A stretch of DNA of 6,793 nucleotides, taken from NCBI GenBank assembly GCA_034716535.1, contig JAYEJW010000548.1:1-6793 (forward strand). The letters run 5' to 3'. This stretch comes from JAYEJW01 sp034716535 (lineage in GTDB: Bacteria; Pseudomonadota; Gammaproteobacteria; Chromatiales; Chromatiaceae). Both the position numbers and the translations under genes were made by a program. Positions 1 to 6,123 of this stretch are shown piece after piece (position 1 is the stretch's first letter; every line of letters starts with the position of its first letter). The notes under the pieces are model-generated. The model did not search any database. It was given only the letters and a program-made list of their open reading frames with translations, and was not told the origin of the DNA.

Positions 1-1
1 C

Positions 2-1162
2 AAAGACTGGTGCCCCTACTGCAACAAGGCCAAGGCGCTGCTGCGCTCAAAGGGCCTGGACTATGAGGAGATCGACGTCACCTCGGACGAGACAAGGGAG
101 CGGGAGATGGTGGAGCGCTCGCGACGCCAGACCGTGCCGCAGATCTTCGTAGACGGAGGTTCCATCGGCGGCTATGACGACCTCGCCCAGTTCAACGCGC
201 GGGGAGACCTGGATCGACTGCTCGGCATCGACCGCAGCGACGCACCGGGGAAGATCTACGACATCGCCATCGTGGGCGCAGGTCCGGCCGGTATGTCCGC
301 CGCCTTGTATGCGGGCCGAAAGAACCTCTCGACCGTCGTCGTTAGTCTGGATGTCGGGGGCCAGATGGGCATCACCCCGGAGATCGCCAACTATCCCGGT
401 ATCAATACGGTCACCGGGCCGGACCTGGTGGGGCAATTCGAGCAACACGCCGAGCAGTACGGCATCGAGAAGCTGATCGGTGAGCAGGTCACAGGCATCG
501 GGCTGGACGGGCGTTGCAAGGTGCTCACCACGGCGTCCGGACGGGAGATACGGGCCCGGGCGGTGATCCTGGCGAGCGGCGCCTTCAAGCGCAAGCTCAA
601 CATCCCGGGGGAGAAGGAGCTAGCAGGAAAGGGCGTGGTGTACTGCTCCACCTGCGACGGCCCCTTGTTCCGGGGAAAAACCATCGCGGTGGTCGGTGGC
701 GGCAACTCGGGGCTGGAAGCGGCGATCGAAATGTCGGGTATCGCGAGCAAAGTGTATCTGGTCTCACGCGATCCCTGGTCGGGCGACACCATCCTGCAGG
801 ACAAGGTATCGGCCTCGGACGTGGAGACCTATACGAACCATGCCCCCGTGGAGATCCAGGGCAACGGCCGCGTGGACGGGATCAGCATCAGGGACCGCAC
901 GTCCGGTGATCTGAAACACCTGGCGGTTGATGCTGTTTTCGTGGAAGTCGGCCTCTCTCCCAACTCGGATTTCGCGCTGGATCTGCTGGAGACCAACCGC
1001 CGCGGCGAGATCCATGTCGATCGGCAGATGGATACGGGCGTACGCGGCATATTCGCCGCGGGCGATGTGACGGACGGGCGCGAGAAACAGGTCATCATCG
1101 CCGCCGGAGACGGGGCGCGTGCGGCCCTGGCCGCGTTCGATTATCTCGTACGGCAGGTGTGA
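2..1162 (+). CDS. Glutaredoxin / AhpF-like (thioredoxin reductase family) fusion flavoprotein, 5'-partial
   Basis: The reading frame is open from the window edge, so the start codon lies upstream; 386 residues are visible. Residues 1-80 are a glutaredoxin domain, with dithiol site CPYC (4-7), a TVPQIF segment with the cis-proline (46) and a GGYDDL glutathione-binding loop. A short linker leads to a two-domain pyridine nucleotide-disulfide reductase: FAD motif GAGPAG (92-97), redox CSTC followed by DGPLF (215-223), NAD(P)H motif GGGNSG (232-237) and second FAD motif GIFAAGD (349-355). The DGPLF context and the C-terminal QVIIAAGDGA..AFDYL resemble AhpF more than classical TrxB. AhpF normally has two N-terminal thioredoxin-like folds; here a single glutaredoxin replaces them, at least within the window. 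The likely role is to pass NAD(P)H electrons through FAD and CSTC to the fused CPYC and on to a peroxiredoxin, glutaredoxin or glutathione target in the cytoplasm. No ahpC or peroxiredoxin gene is visible. Family and fusion are clear; partner and cofactor preference are inferred. Confidence 0.93.
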   Translation, partial: KDWCPYCNKAKALLRSKGLDYEEIDVTSDETREREMVERSRRQTVPQIFVDGGSIGGYDDLAQFNARGDLDRLLGIDRSDAPGKIYDIAIVGAGPAGMSAALYAGRKNLSTVVVSLDVGGQMGITPEIANYPGINTVTGPDLVGQFEQHAEQYGIEKLIGEQVTGIGLDGRCKVLTTASGREIRARAVILASGAFKRKLNIPGEKELAGKGVVYCSTCDGPLFRGKTIAVVGGGNSGLEAAIEMSGIASKVYLVSRDPWSGDTILQDKVSASDVETYTNHAPVEIQGNGRVDGISIRDRTSGDLKHLAVDAVFVEVGLSPNSDFALDLLETNRRGEIHVDRQMDTGVRGIFAAGDVTDGREKQVIIAAGDGARAALAAFDYLVRQV

Positions 1163-1215
1163 GCAAAGGAGCCGTCAACCTTCAGCGATCAGCCCGGACC
1201 GACCAGGCAGGTTGG

Positions 1216-1244
1216 GGGGAGGTTGCGTCGGCTCGACGCTCCCC
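1216..1244 (+). terminator. Stem-loop after the fusion flavoprotein, terminator-like
   Basis: GCGTCG (1225-1230) pairs with CGACGC (1234-1239) around a 3-nt loop. GGGGA (1216-1220) pairs with TCCCC (1240-1244) below it, with a 4-nt one-sided bulge (1221-1224). It begins about 55 nt after the stop codon of the plus-strand gene. No T-run follows, so it is not a textbook intrinsic terminator; it may be a 3'-end stabiliser or simply GC-rich structure. Confidence 0.3.
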
Positions 1245-1292
1245 GCCGGGCCGGTCAACAGGAAGAGTGACTAGCGTCGAAATTCAGCTGAA

Positions 1293-1410
1293 CCGTAGGT
1301 CGGGTTAGCGAAGCGTAACCCGACAGGCTCGGGAGGTGTCGGGTTACGGCGCGTGCGCGGTTTGTCGCCAAAATTCAGTGCCCTACGAGCGCGCCTAACC
1401 CGACCTACGG
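1293..1410. repeat. MITE/REP-like palindromic element with 16-bp terminal inverted repeats
   Basis: The ends are a perfect 16-bp inverted repeat: CCGTAGGTCGGGTTAG (1293-1308) against CTAACCCGACCTACGG (1395-1410). The core 9-mer GTCGGGTTA occurs four times in alternating orientation: 1299-1307 (+), 1316-1324 (-), 1338-1346 (+) and 1396-1404 (-). The unit therefore folds as two adjacent hairpins. The left one has an 8-nt loop. The right one adds a further 6-bp stem (1348-1353 with 1390-1395) below a 36-nt loop. An 8-bp word AAATTCAG lies just outside the left end (1280-1287) and again in the right loop (1371-1378). No transposase is encoded. Similar GTAGGTCGGGTTA / TAACCCGACCTAC repeats are, from memory, dispersed in many gammaproteobacterial genomes. 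It sits between convergent genes, where it could act as a bidirectional transcript-end structure. Confidence 0.85.
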
Positions 1411-1451
1411 CTCCCCCGGCCAGGTCGGCGTGATGCAGGGATTCGGGATAT

Positions 1452-1727
1452 CTATTGCTCTTCGTTTTTCAACGCCTTGTCGGTGATCTCGTTATAGAGA
1501 TGCACCATCCGCGCGAACAGACTCTGGCATTCCGGAACGGCATCGGCCAGGTGCTTGTTTTGCTGCGCATCTCTGAAGACCTCTTCGAGAAACGCGATGT
1601 CCAGGTCACTGAGCGTCGCCCCTTCGTCCACATTCTCCTTGATCGACAGGATTCGCGGCAGCCGGTGTTTCTCGAAGCGCTCGATCAGAACATGGGCAAC
1701 GCCGTCTTTTGCTTTCGGGTCGACCAC
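1452..1727 (-). CDS. Conserved hypothetical small helical protein, 91 aa
   Basis: I do not recognise a named domain. The protein is short, acidic and predicted almost entirely helical, with no signal peptide or membrane segment, so it is probably cytoplasmic. The middle, LPRILSIKENVDEG followed by LSDLDIAFLEEVF (about 23-51), looks like the conserved core of a proteobacterial hypothetical family. A single cysteine lies in the PECQSLF segment. The start is GTG at 1725-1727, chosen because a strong GGAGG (1734-1738) lies 6 nt upstream. A 5-bp hairpin (1742-1746 with 1753-1757) lies just before that site. The gene follows the 341-aa coiled-coil gene on the same strand after a 75-nt gap with no obvious promoter or terminator, so co-transcription is likely. 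The opposite-strand frame across the same bases encodes nothing recognisable. The gene is well supported; its function is unknown. Confidence 0.78.
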   Translation of the reverse strand: MVDPKAKDGVAHVLIERFEKHRLPRILSIKENVDEGATLSDLDIAFLEEVFRDAQQNKHLADAVPECQSLFARMVHLYNEITDKALKNEEQ

Positions 1728-1802
1728 TTGCGTCCTCCCCCGGCGTCCTCGAACGCCAAGCGTTAATGATAGTCGTGCAGAGTGGAAAGGCGTCGGCTCC
1801 TA

Positions 1803-2828
1803 CTACAGAGCCAGAAACAGGTCCGCCTTTTTCGCAAAATCCTGCTGTGGCAACAGCTCCTCCCGCGGAAAACGTACCAGCGAACCGACTCTCGGCTCGT
1901 GGGTGGCGATCCGGATCTCCGACAGAGTGAGCTCGTACCCGGAATCGGTGGAGGCATCCTCCATCTTGATCCCCATTCGGCTCAGGCGAATGGGTTTCAG
2001 ACTGCCGCTCAGGTACTGATCCGGAGCGGCCAGCGTTTCGGCGACGAAGTTCAGATGGTCTTCGAGTGTCACCAGACGCAAGTCAACCGCTTTCAAGTCC
2101 TGCTCGACCTGTTCGATCCGGGTCTGCAGCTTGGTGCGCTGCTCTTCGGCGTCCAGCCGCCGCCTATGCGCCTCCTTGAGTCGTCCGCGCAACACCTTCA
2201 GGCGGGTCTCCAACTCAGTGACGGTGGTCTTTGCACTTGAGGCCCGCCGCCTGATGTAGGTCAACAACCCGTTAAAGACGCAGCACTTCAGCGCGCAGCG
2301 CGCCTCTTCCGCCGTCACGCCGGGAGAGACCACCTGATGATCTGCAAAGCTGACTGCGGTCTGGATGACGTCCTTCTGAACGGCGTCGCCGTTCAGGGCC
2401 ATCCCCAGTTGGCGGCGCTCCTCCTTATGCATACACAAGAGCGCCCAACACTCTTTTGCGGCCGGGTTGGCGTTGAACAGCTCACGTACCTCCTCGCTCT
2501 GGCTGAACACCTCTTGGAGATGCAGCGGATTGACGAAGAAGGCGTTGATCCGAGGATCTTCCCCGAACGCAGAGCGGCAGCAAAGTACGGCATCCGGGAA
2601 AGTCTCCACCATCTCGTCGATGTGGTGCATGGCGCTGGCCACCGGCCCCTTCAAGCGGCGGGCGTATCCCGGGACGGTTCGAAGGCGACTGTAGGTCTCG
2701 TCGACCACATGTTCGACCGCTTGGGACAAGACGCCGACACACCGTGCGCCTGTATTCGCCTCCTCGCTCGAAGCTCCGGAACGATCGCTGAACTGCAGGA
2801 ACATATCCCGCAAGTAGGCCGTAATCAT
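1803..2828 (-). CDS. Hypothetical coiled-coil protein, 341 aa
   Basis: I cannot assign a function. Three parts are visible. Residues 1-190 are a mixed, mostly helical globular region with conserved-looking segments such as DPRINAFFVNPLHLQEVFS (91-109) and ECWALLCMHKEERR (126-139); it contains all eight cysteines (30, 83, 84, 127, 132, 178, 182, 183), including two CC pairs. Residues about 198-267 are a strongly charged heptad-like coiled coil rich in L, R, E and K. Residues 268-341 form a C-terminal region with short strand-like stretches ending in FLAL. There is no signal peptide or membrane span. A cytoplasmic protein that oligomerises through the coiled coil is the simplest reading. ATG at 2826-2828 is chosen because AGGAGG (2837-2842) lies 8 nt upstream. 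That site is buried in a hairpin, described separately. The gene appears to lead a two-gene unit with the 91-aa gene. Its cysteine content could suggest metal or redox chemistry, but no known motif supports this. Confidence 0.82.
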   Translation of the reverse strand: MITAYLRDMFLQFSDRSGASSEEANTGARCVGVLSQAVEHVVDETYSRLRTVPGYARRLKGPVASAMHHIDEMVETFPDAVLCCRSAFGEDPRINAFFVNPLHLQEVFSQSEEVRELFNANPAAKECWALLCMHKEERRQLGMALNGDAVQKDVIQTAVSFADHQVVSPGVTAEEARCALKCCVFNGLLTYIRRRASSAKTTVTELETRLKVLRGRLKEAHRRRLDAEEQRTKLQTRIEQVEQDLKAVDLRLVTLEDHLNFVAETLAAPDQYLSGSLKPIRLSRMGIKMEDASTDSGYELTLSEIRIATHEPRVGSLVRFPREELLPQQDFAKKADLFLAL

Positions 2829-2835
2829 CTTGTAA

Positions 2836-2851
2836 TCCTCCTCGTGGAGGA
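2836..2851 (-). promoter_or_regulatory. Hairpin sequestering the Shine-Dalgarno of the 341-aa coiled-coil gene
   Basis: In the minus-strand transcript the leader reads UCCUCC, loop ACGA, GGAGGA, then AUUACAAG and the AUG. This is a perfect 6-bp stem (2846-2851 with 2836-2841) closed by a 4-nt loop. The GGAGGA arm is the ribosome binding site itself, 8 nt from the start. Such an arrangement would lower translation until it is melted or bound. The pairing is seen directly; a regulatory role is inferred. Confidence 0.5.
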
Positions 2852-2855
2852 AGAA

Positions 2856-2884
2856 CGTATACAGGAAGAAAAACTGTGATGCAA
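2856..2884 (-). promoter_or_regulatory. Candidate sigma70-type promoter for the two hypothetical genes
   Basis: On the minus strand TTGCAT (2884-2879) and TATACG (2861-2856) are separated by exactly 17 bp, inside an AT-rich island (about 2855-2900) that stands out in GC-rich DNA. The -35 matches consensus at only 3 of 6 positions and the -10 at 4 of 6. It lies just downstream of a candidate terminator for the preceding gene and 28 bp before the start codon, which fits a short leader holding the ribosome-site hairpin. Confidence 0.4.
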
Positions 2885-2885
2885 A

Positions 2886-2946
2886 TCAACAAATAAAGTC
2901 GCGGCGAGCCGCCAGGTACCCTCCCGGAAATCGGCCTCCGATTCCG
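2886..2946 (-). terminator. Candidate terminator of the glutamate-synthase-family gene
   Basis: On the minus strand, after the stop codon at 2972, a stem-loop forms between 2946-2938 and 2934-2925: 9 bp with one bulged base and a 3-nt loop. A small GC-rich hairpin follows (GGCGGCTCGCCGC, 2913-2901), then the T-rich tract GACTTTATTTGTT (2900-2888). The second hairpin plus T-rich tract has the layout of an intrinsic terminator, though the stem is short and the T-run interrupted. Confidence 0.4.
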
Positions 2947-2971
2947 CCGGATCCCGCACGATCATCAGCTC

Positions 2972-4516
2972 CTAGGCACTCTCCCGGCACATCTCCTCCG
3001 CTTCCCGCCGCCGGGGCGGCACATCCGGATAGAGCTCGTTGAGGGCCACGGTGATGCCGTTGGGCTGCACCACCCGGGCATGGAAGCGGCGCAGCTCGCG
3101 CGGATTACGCACCCCGCAGGAGTGGGCGATGGTGCCCACCTCGTACGTCATGTTCTTGACGTAATCGGCGACCCGCTCGGCCTTGGTGGGCGGGTGCAAG
3201 CCCTTCTGCAGCTTCGGGTTGTGGGTCGTAATGCCAGTGGGGCAGGTGTTCTTGTTGCACTGCAGGGCCTGGATGCAGCCGAGCGCGAACATGAATCCGC
3301 GGGCGGAGTTGGCGAAATCCGCCCCCAGGCATAGGGCCCAGGCCACATCCGCCGGGGTGATCAGCTTGCCGGAGGCAACCACCTTGACCCGATCGCGCAG
3401 GCCGTGCTCGCAAAGCTTGTCGACAAGCAACGGCAGGCTCTCGCGCAAAGGCAGTCCCATGTCGTCGATGAGCGGCATCGGGGCCGCACCCGTGCCGCCG
3501 TCAGCGCCGTCCACGGTAATGAAATCCGGGGCCGATTCGATGCCCCGCTTCCATATGGCGTCGAACAGGTTGTCCAACCAGCCGTACGCGCCGATTACCG
3601 CCTTGAAGCCCACTGGCTTGCCGGTTACCTCGCGGATGCGGGCGATCAGGTCCAGCAGGTCGTCATTGTTGCCCACGTCCGTGTGGCGGTTGGGGCTGAT
3701 GGCGTCCTCACCCGCGCGGATGCCGCGGATCTCGGCGATCTCGGGCGTGACCTTGGCCCCCGGCAGGATACCGCCCTTGCCCGGCTTGGCCCCTTGGCTC
3801 ATCTTGATCTCGAACATCCTGACCTGGGGGTGGGCCGCCGCTTCACGCAGCTTGTCATCGCTCAGGTTGCCTTCGAGGTCGCGCACCCCGTTTTTCGCGG
3901 TGCCGATCTGGAATACAACATCGGCGCCGGATTCGAGGTGATAAGGTGAGAGCCCGCCCTCACCCGTGTTGATCCAGCAGCCTGCCTTGGCAGCGCCGGC
4001 CCCGAGGGCCAGCACGGCCGGCCTGGAGATAGCCCCGTAGCTCATGCCGGAGATATTGAACAGGGAGGCGGTACTATAGGGAGTGCGGGCGTTGGGACCA
4101 ATGGTGACGGGTTGGGGGGGCACCGCATCCACGCCCAGTGTGGGAAAGGGGCAGTTGACGAACATCACCTGGCCCGGAAGGCTGATGTTGCGGGTGGAGC
4201 CGAAGGCCACGGTGTTGTCGATGTCCTTGGCTGCGCGGTAGACCCAGGTCCGCTGAGCGCGATTGAAGGGAAGCTCTTCCCGGTCCATGGCAAAGAAATA
4301 CTGCCTGAAGAACTCGCCGAGTCTCTCGAACAGGTAGCGGAAACGGCCGATGACCGGGTAGTTGCGCCGGATGGCCTGCTTGGTCTGGGTGACGTCGACG
4401 ATGAAGGCAAACACCGCCCACAGGGCCACCAGCCCCACCAGAAAGATGAACAGCGCGGCCATCACCTCCAGGGTCGTCATCAAAAAGTCCTGGGTTTCTT
4501 GCGACATCGGATTCAT
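2972..4516 (-). CDS. FMN-binding glutamate synthase family protein, membrane-anchored (YerD/GltB2-like)
   Basis: A 514-aa protein made of the FMN-binding (alpha/beta)8 synthase domain of glutamate synthase with an N-terminal transmembrane helix (about 11-42). Family signatures include MSYGAIS (158-164), NTGEGGLSPYH (183-193), KMSQGAKPGKGG (238-249), DGADGGTGAAP (336-346) and the 3Fe-4S cysteines in C-x5-C-x4-C (414, 420, 425) followed by PTGI. It lacks the glutaminase domain with its N-terminal catalytic cysteine and the C-terminal GXGXG domain of full-length GltB, so it cannot take ammonia from glutamine by itself. The family is usually annotated as a glutamate synthase-like FMN oxidoreductase of uncertain reaction; here it would be tethered to the inner membrane. 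ATG at 4514-4516 is preferred because AGGAGG lies 5 nt upstream. A longer frame from TTG at 4567 would add 17 residues but lacks a good ribosome site. It follows the aldehyde dehydrogenase on the same strand after 150 nt. Confidence 0.92.
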   Translation of the reverse strand: MNPMSQETQDFLMTTLEVMAALFIFLVGLVALWAVFAFIVDVTQTKQAIRRNYPVIGRFRYLFERLGEFFRQYFFAMDREELPFNRAQRTWVYRAAKDIDNTVAFGSTRNISLPGQVMFVNCPFPTLGVDAVPPQPVTIGPNARTPYSTASLFNISGMSYGAISRPAVLALGAGAAKAGCWINTGEGGLSPYHLESGADVVFQIGTAKNGVRDLEGNLSDDKLREAAAHPQVRMFEIKMSQGAKPGKGGILPGAKVTPEIAEIRGIRAGEDAISPNRHTDVGNNDDLLDLIARIREVTGKPVGFKAVIGAYGWLDNLFDAIWKRGIESAPDFITVDGADGGTGAAPMPLIDDMGLPLRESLPLLVDKLCEHGLRDRVKVVASGKLITPADVAWALCLGADFANSARGFMFALGCIQALQCNKNTCPTGITTHNPKLQKGLHPPTKAERVADYVKNMTYEVGTIAHSCGVRNPRELRRFHARVVQPNGITVALNELYPDVPPRRREAEEMCRESA

Positions 4517-4521
4517 GGTCT

Positions 4522-4527
4522 CCTCCT
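4522..4527 (-). promoter_or_regulatory. Shine-Dalgarno deciding the start of the glutamate-synthase-family gene
   Basis: AGGAGG on the minus strand lies 5 nt before ATG 4516. It sets the start there rather than at the in-frame TTG at 4567, and it places the transmembrane helix close to the N-terminus. Confidence 0.75.
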
Positions 4528-4588
4528 GCGAATAAGAGCTACTAGAGCGGCGCCCAAGTTTCTCCAACAGTCGTCATGCCAGTAGATT

Positions 4589-4622
4589 CTCTTCGCGCCC
4601 TTCGTCGCTTCGCGTGAGACTC
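4589..4622. repeat. Degenerate CTTCG-type intergenic repeat
   Basis: CTTCG recurs at 4591, 4600 and 4608 and leads into CGCGTGAGAC. The block resembles the dispersed intergenic sequence of the form TTCTCTTTGCG..CTTTGCGTGAGA that I recall from many bacterial genomes, here with CTTCG in place of CTTTG. It lies in the 150-nt gap (4517-4666) between the aldehyde dehydrogenase and the glutamate-synthase-family gene. I see no ORF and no convincing promoter in that gap. Confidence 0.4.
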
Positions 4623-4666
4623 TTTCTGTCTTGTTCGGCAGTCTTAGGCGCGCCCGTACTACCCCA

Positions 4667-6109
4667 TTAGACCGCCGCCGAGCGGAACACCAGCATCTTC
4701 TCCACACGCATGTCGTGGAAGCTGTAGGGGATGCCCCCGGTTCCCAGCCCGGATTCCCGCAACCCGGCGAACGGCATCCAGTCGACCCGGAATGCGGTGT
4801 GGTCGTTGACCATGACCGCCGAGGCGTCCAGGCGCTTGGCGACGTGCAGCGCGAAATCCAGGTCGGACGTGAATACGGCGGCCTGGAAGGCGTAAGGCAA
4901 GGCATTCGCGCGGCGGATCGCGTCGTCCCGGTCGTCGTATGGATAGACACAGATCACGGGGCCGAAGACCTCGTTGGTGCTGACCCGGGCCGCATCCGGC
5001 GGGTCCAACAGCACCGTAGCCGGATAGCAGGTGTCCGAGATCGGCTCTCCGCCGCTCAGCAGGCCCGCGCCGCCGTCCACCGCCTCGCGCACCCATTCGT
5101 GCACCCGCGCGGTCTCCCGGGGCCGAATCAAGGGTCCGATGTCCGTCTCCGCGCTCAGCGGATCGCCCACCCGCATCGCGGAACCCACCCCCGCCAGGGC
5201 ACGCGCTAGGTCCTCGGCAATCTCCCGGTGGGCGAACACCCGCTGCACCGAGACGCACACCTGCCCCGCGTGGTAGAAGCCGCCCTTGGCCAGCAGCGGC
5301 ACCACGGCGTCCAGGTCCAGACCCCGGTCAAGGATCACCGGTGCCGCCCCGCCGTGCTCCAAGGCGCAGCGGGTGCCCGGCGCGAGCCGGGCGCGCAGAT
5401 GCCAGCCCACCCGAGCGCTGCCGATGAAGGAGAAGAAGGCAACCCGTCGGTCCGTTGCCAGCGCCTCGGCGCTCGCCACGCCGTCGGTCACCAGTGCCTG
5501 GGCCCAGCCGTCGGGCAGCCCCGCCTCGCGCAGCAGGGCGACGAAACGCAGGCAGGACAGGGGGGTATCCTCCGCCGGCTTGACCACCACCGGGCAGCCG
5601 GCGGCCACCGCCGGAGCCACCTGATGCACGATCAGGTTCAACGGATGGTTGAAGGCGCTGATCGCGGCCACCACGCCGATAGGCTCGTGGGTGGTGAAGG
5701 CGAGCCGTCCGTTGGAGGCGGCGGTGGCCCCCATGGGGATCTCGCGGCCTGCCTCCGAGCGCAACAGCTCTGCACAGTTGCGCACGCCGTCGATGGCCCG
5801 TGCCACCTCGGCACGGGAATCGGTCAGCGGCTTGCCGCCCTCCCGGGCGGCCTCCAGGGCCAGGGGTTCAGCCCGCTCGGTCATCAGCTCTGCCGTACGG
5901 GCCAGAATGGCGATGCGCTGATGGGACGGCAGCCAGGCGTCGCGGTCCCGGAACAGGACCCGGGCGATCGCCAGCGCCCGATCCACGCCCTCGGCATCCA
6001 GGGTGTCGACGGTGGCAATGGGGCTCAGATCGTACGGATTGATGACCTGCAAGCGATCCGCGGGCTGGACGCGCTCGGCGATCATCCATTCGAAATGCGG
6101 TTTGTCCAT
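4667..6109 (-). CDS. NAD(P)-dependent aldehyde dehydrogenase
   Basis: A 480-aa member of the aldehyde dehydrogenase superfamily, typical length. It would oxidise an aldehyde to the acid with NAD(P)+ in the cytoplasm. Visible landmarks: catalytic-site Asn in SAFNHPLNL (154), cofactor-contact Lys in VVVKPAEDTP (177), nucleotide-loop FIGSARVGW (228-236), general-base Glu in ALEHGGAAPV (251), nucleophile Cys in GQVCVSVQR (285) and NEVFGP (379-384). The usual ELGG is EHGG here; all catalytic residues are present. The C-terminal segment FAGLRESGLGTGG resembles lactaldehyde- and phosphonoacetaldehyde-dehydrogenase-type members, but substrate cannot be inferred. ATG at 6107-6109 is preferred over an in-frame GTG at 6136: AGGAGG lies 4 nt upstream of it, and the GTG would overlap the preceding gene. 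It begins 14 nt after the TPP-enzyme stop, so translation is probably coupled and the two are likely to share a pathway. Confidence 0.95.
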   Translation of the reverse strand: MDKPHFEWMIAERVQPADRLQVINPYDLSPIATVDTLDAEGVDRALAIARVLFRDRDAWLPSHQRIAILARTAELMTERAEPLALEAAREGGKPLTDSRAEVARAIDGVRNCAELLRSEAGREIPMGATAASNGRLAFTTHEPIGVVAAISAFNHPLNLIVHQVAPAVAAGCPVVVKPAEDTPLSCLRFVALLREAGLPDGWAQALVTDGVASAEALATDRRVAFFSFIGSARVGWHLRARLAPGTRCALEHGGAAPVILDRGLDLDAVVPLLAKGGFYHAGQVCVSVQRVFAHREIAEDLARALAGVGSAMRVGDPLSAETDIGPLIRPRETARVHEWVREAVDGGAGLLSGGEPISDTCYPATVLLDPPDAARVSTNEVFGPVICVYPYDDRDDAIRRANALPYAFQAAVFTSDLDFALHVAKRLDASAVMVNDHTAFRVDWMPFAGLRESGLGTGGIPYSFHDMRVEKMLVFRSAAV

Positions 6110-6113
6110 CTCC

Positions 6114-6119
6114 CCTCCT
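6114..6119 (-). promoter_or_regulatory. Shine-Dalgarno deciding the aldehyde dehydrogenase start
   Basis: AGGAGG on the minus strand lies 4 nt before ATG 6109, within the 14-nt gap to the upstream stop codon. It makes the 480-aa form more likely than the 489-aa form starting at GTG 6136. Confidence 0.75.
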
Positions 6120-6123
6120 GCGC

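Noticed and set aside
1742..1757. GGCGT/ACGCC hairpin just before the 91-aa gene as a terminator or switch
   Set aside because: Only 5 bp with a 6-nt loop and no T-run, and the Shine-Dalgarno is outside the stem.
2337..2879. A 180-aa plus-strand open frame opposite the coiled-coil gene
   Set aside because: No recognisable motif, and the minus-strand frame is longer, has a strong ribosome site and shows a coherent coiled-coil architecture.
2875..2890. TGTGA-N6-TCAAC, like a CRP/Vfr operator, overlapping the candidate -35 of the coiled-coil gene
   Set aside because: Only one half-site is complete, the other matches 3 of 5 positions, and nothing else supports cAMP control.
4517..4567. N-terminal extension of the glutamate-synthase-family protein from TTG at 4567
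   Set aside because: The ATG at 4516 has a strong AGGAGG at correct spacing, while the TTG has none and the extra 17 residues are low-complexity.
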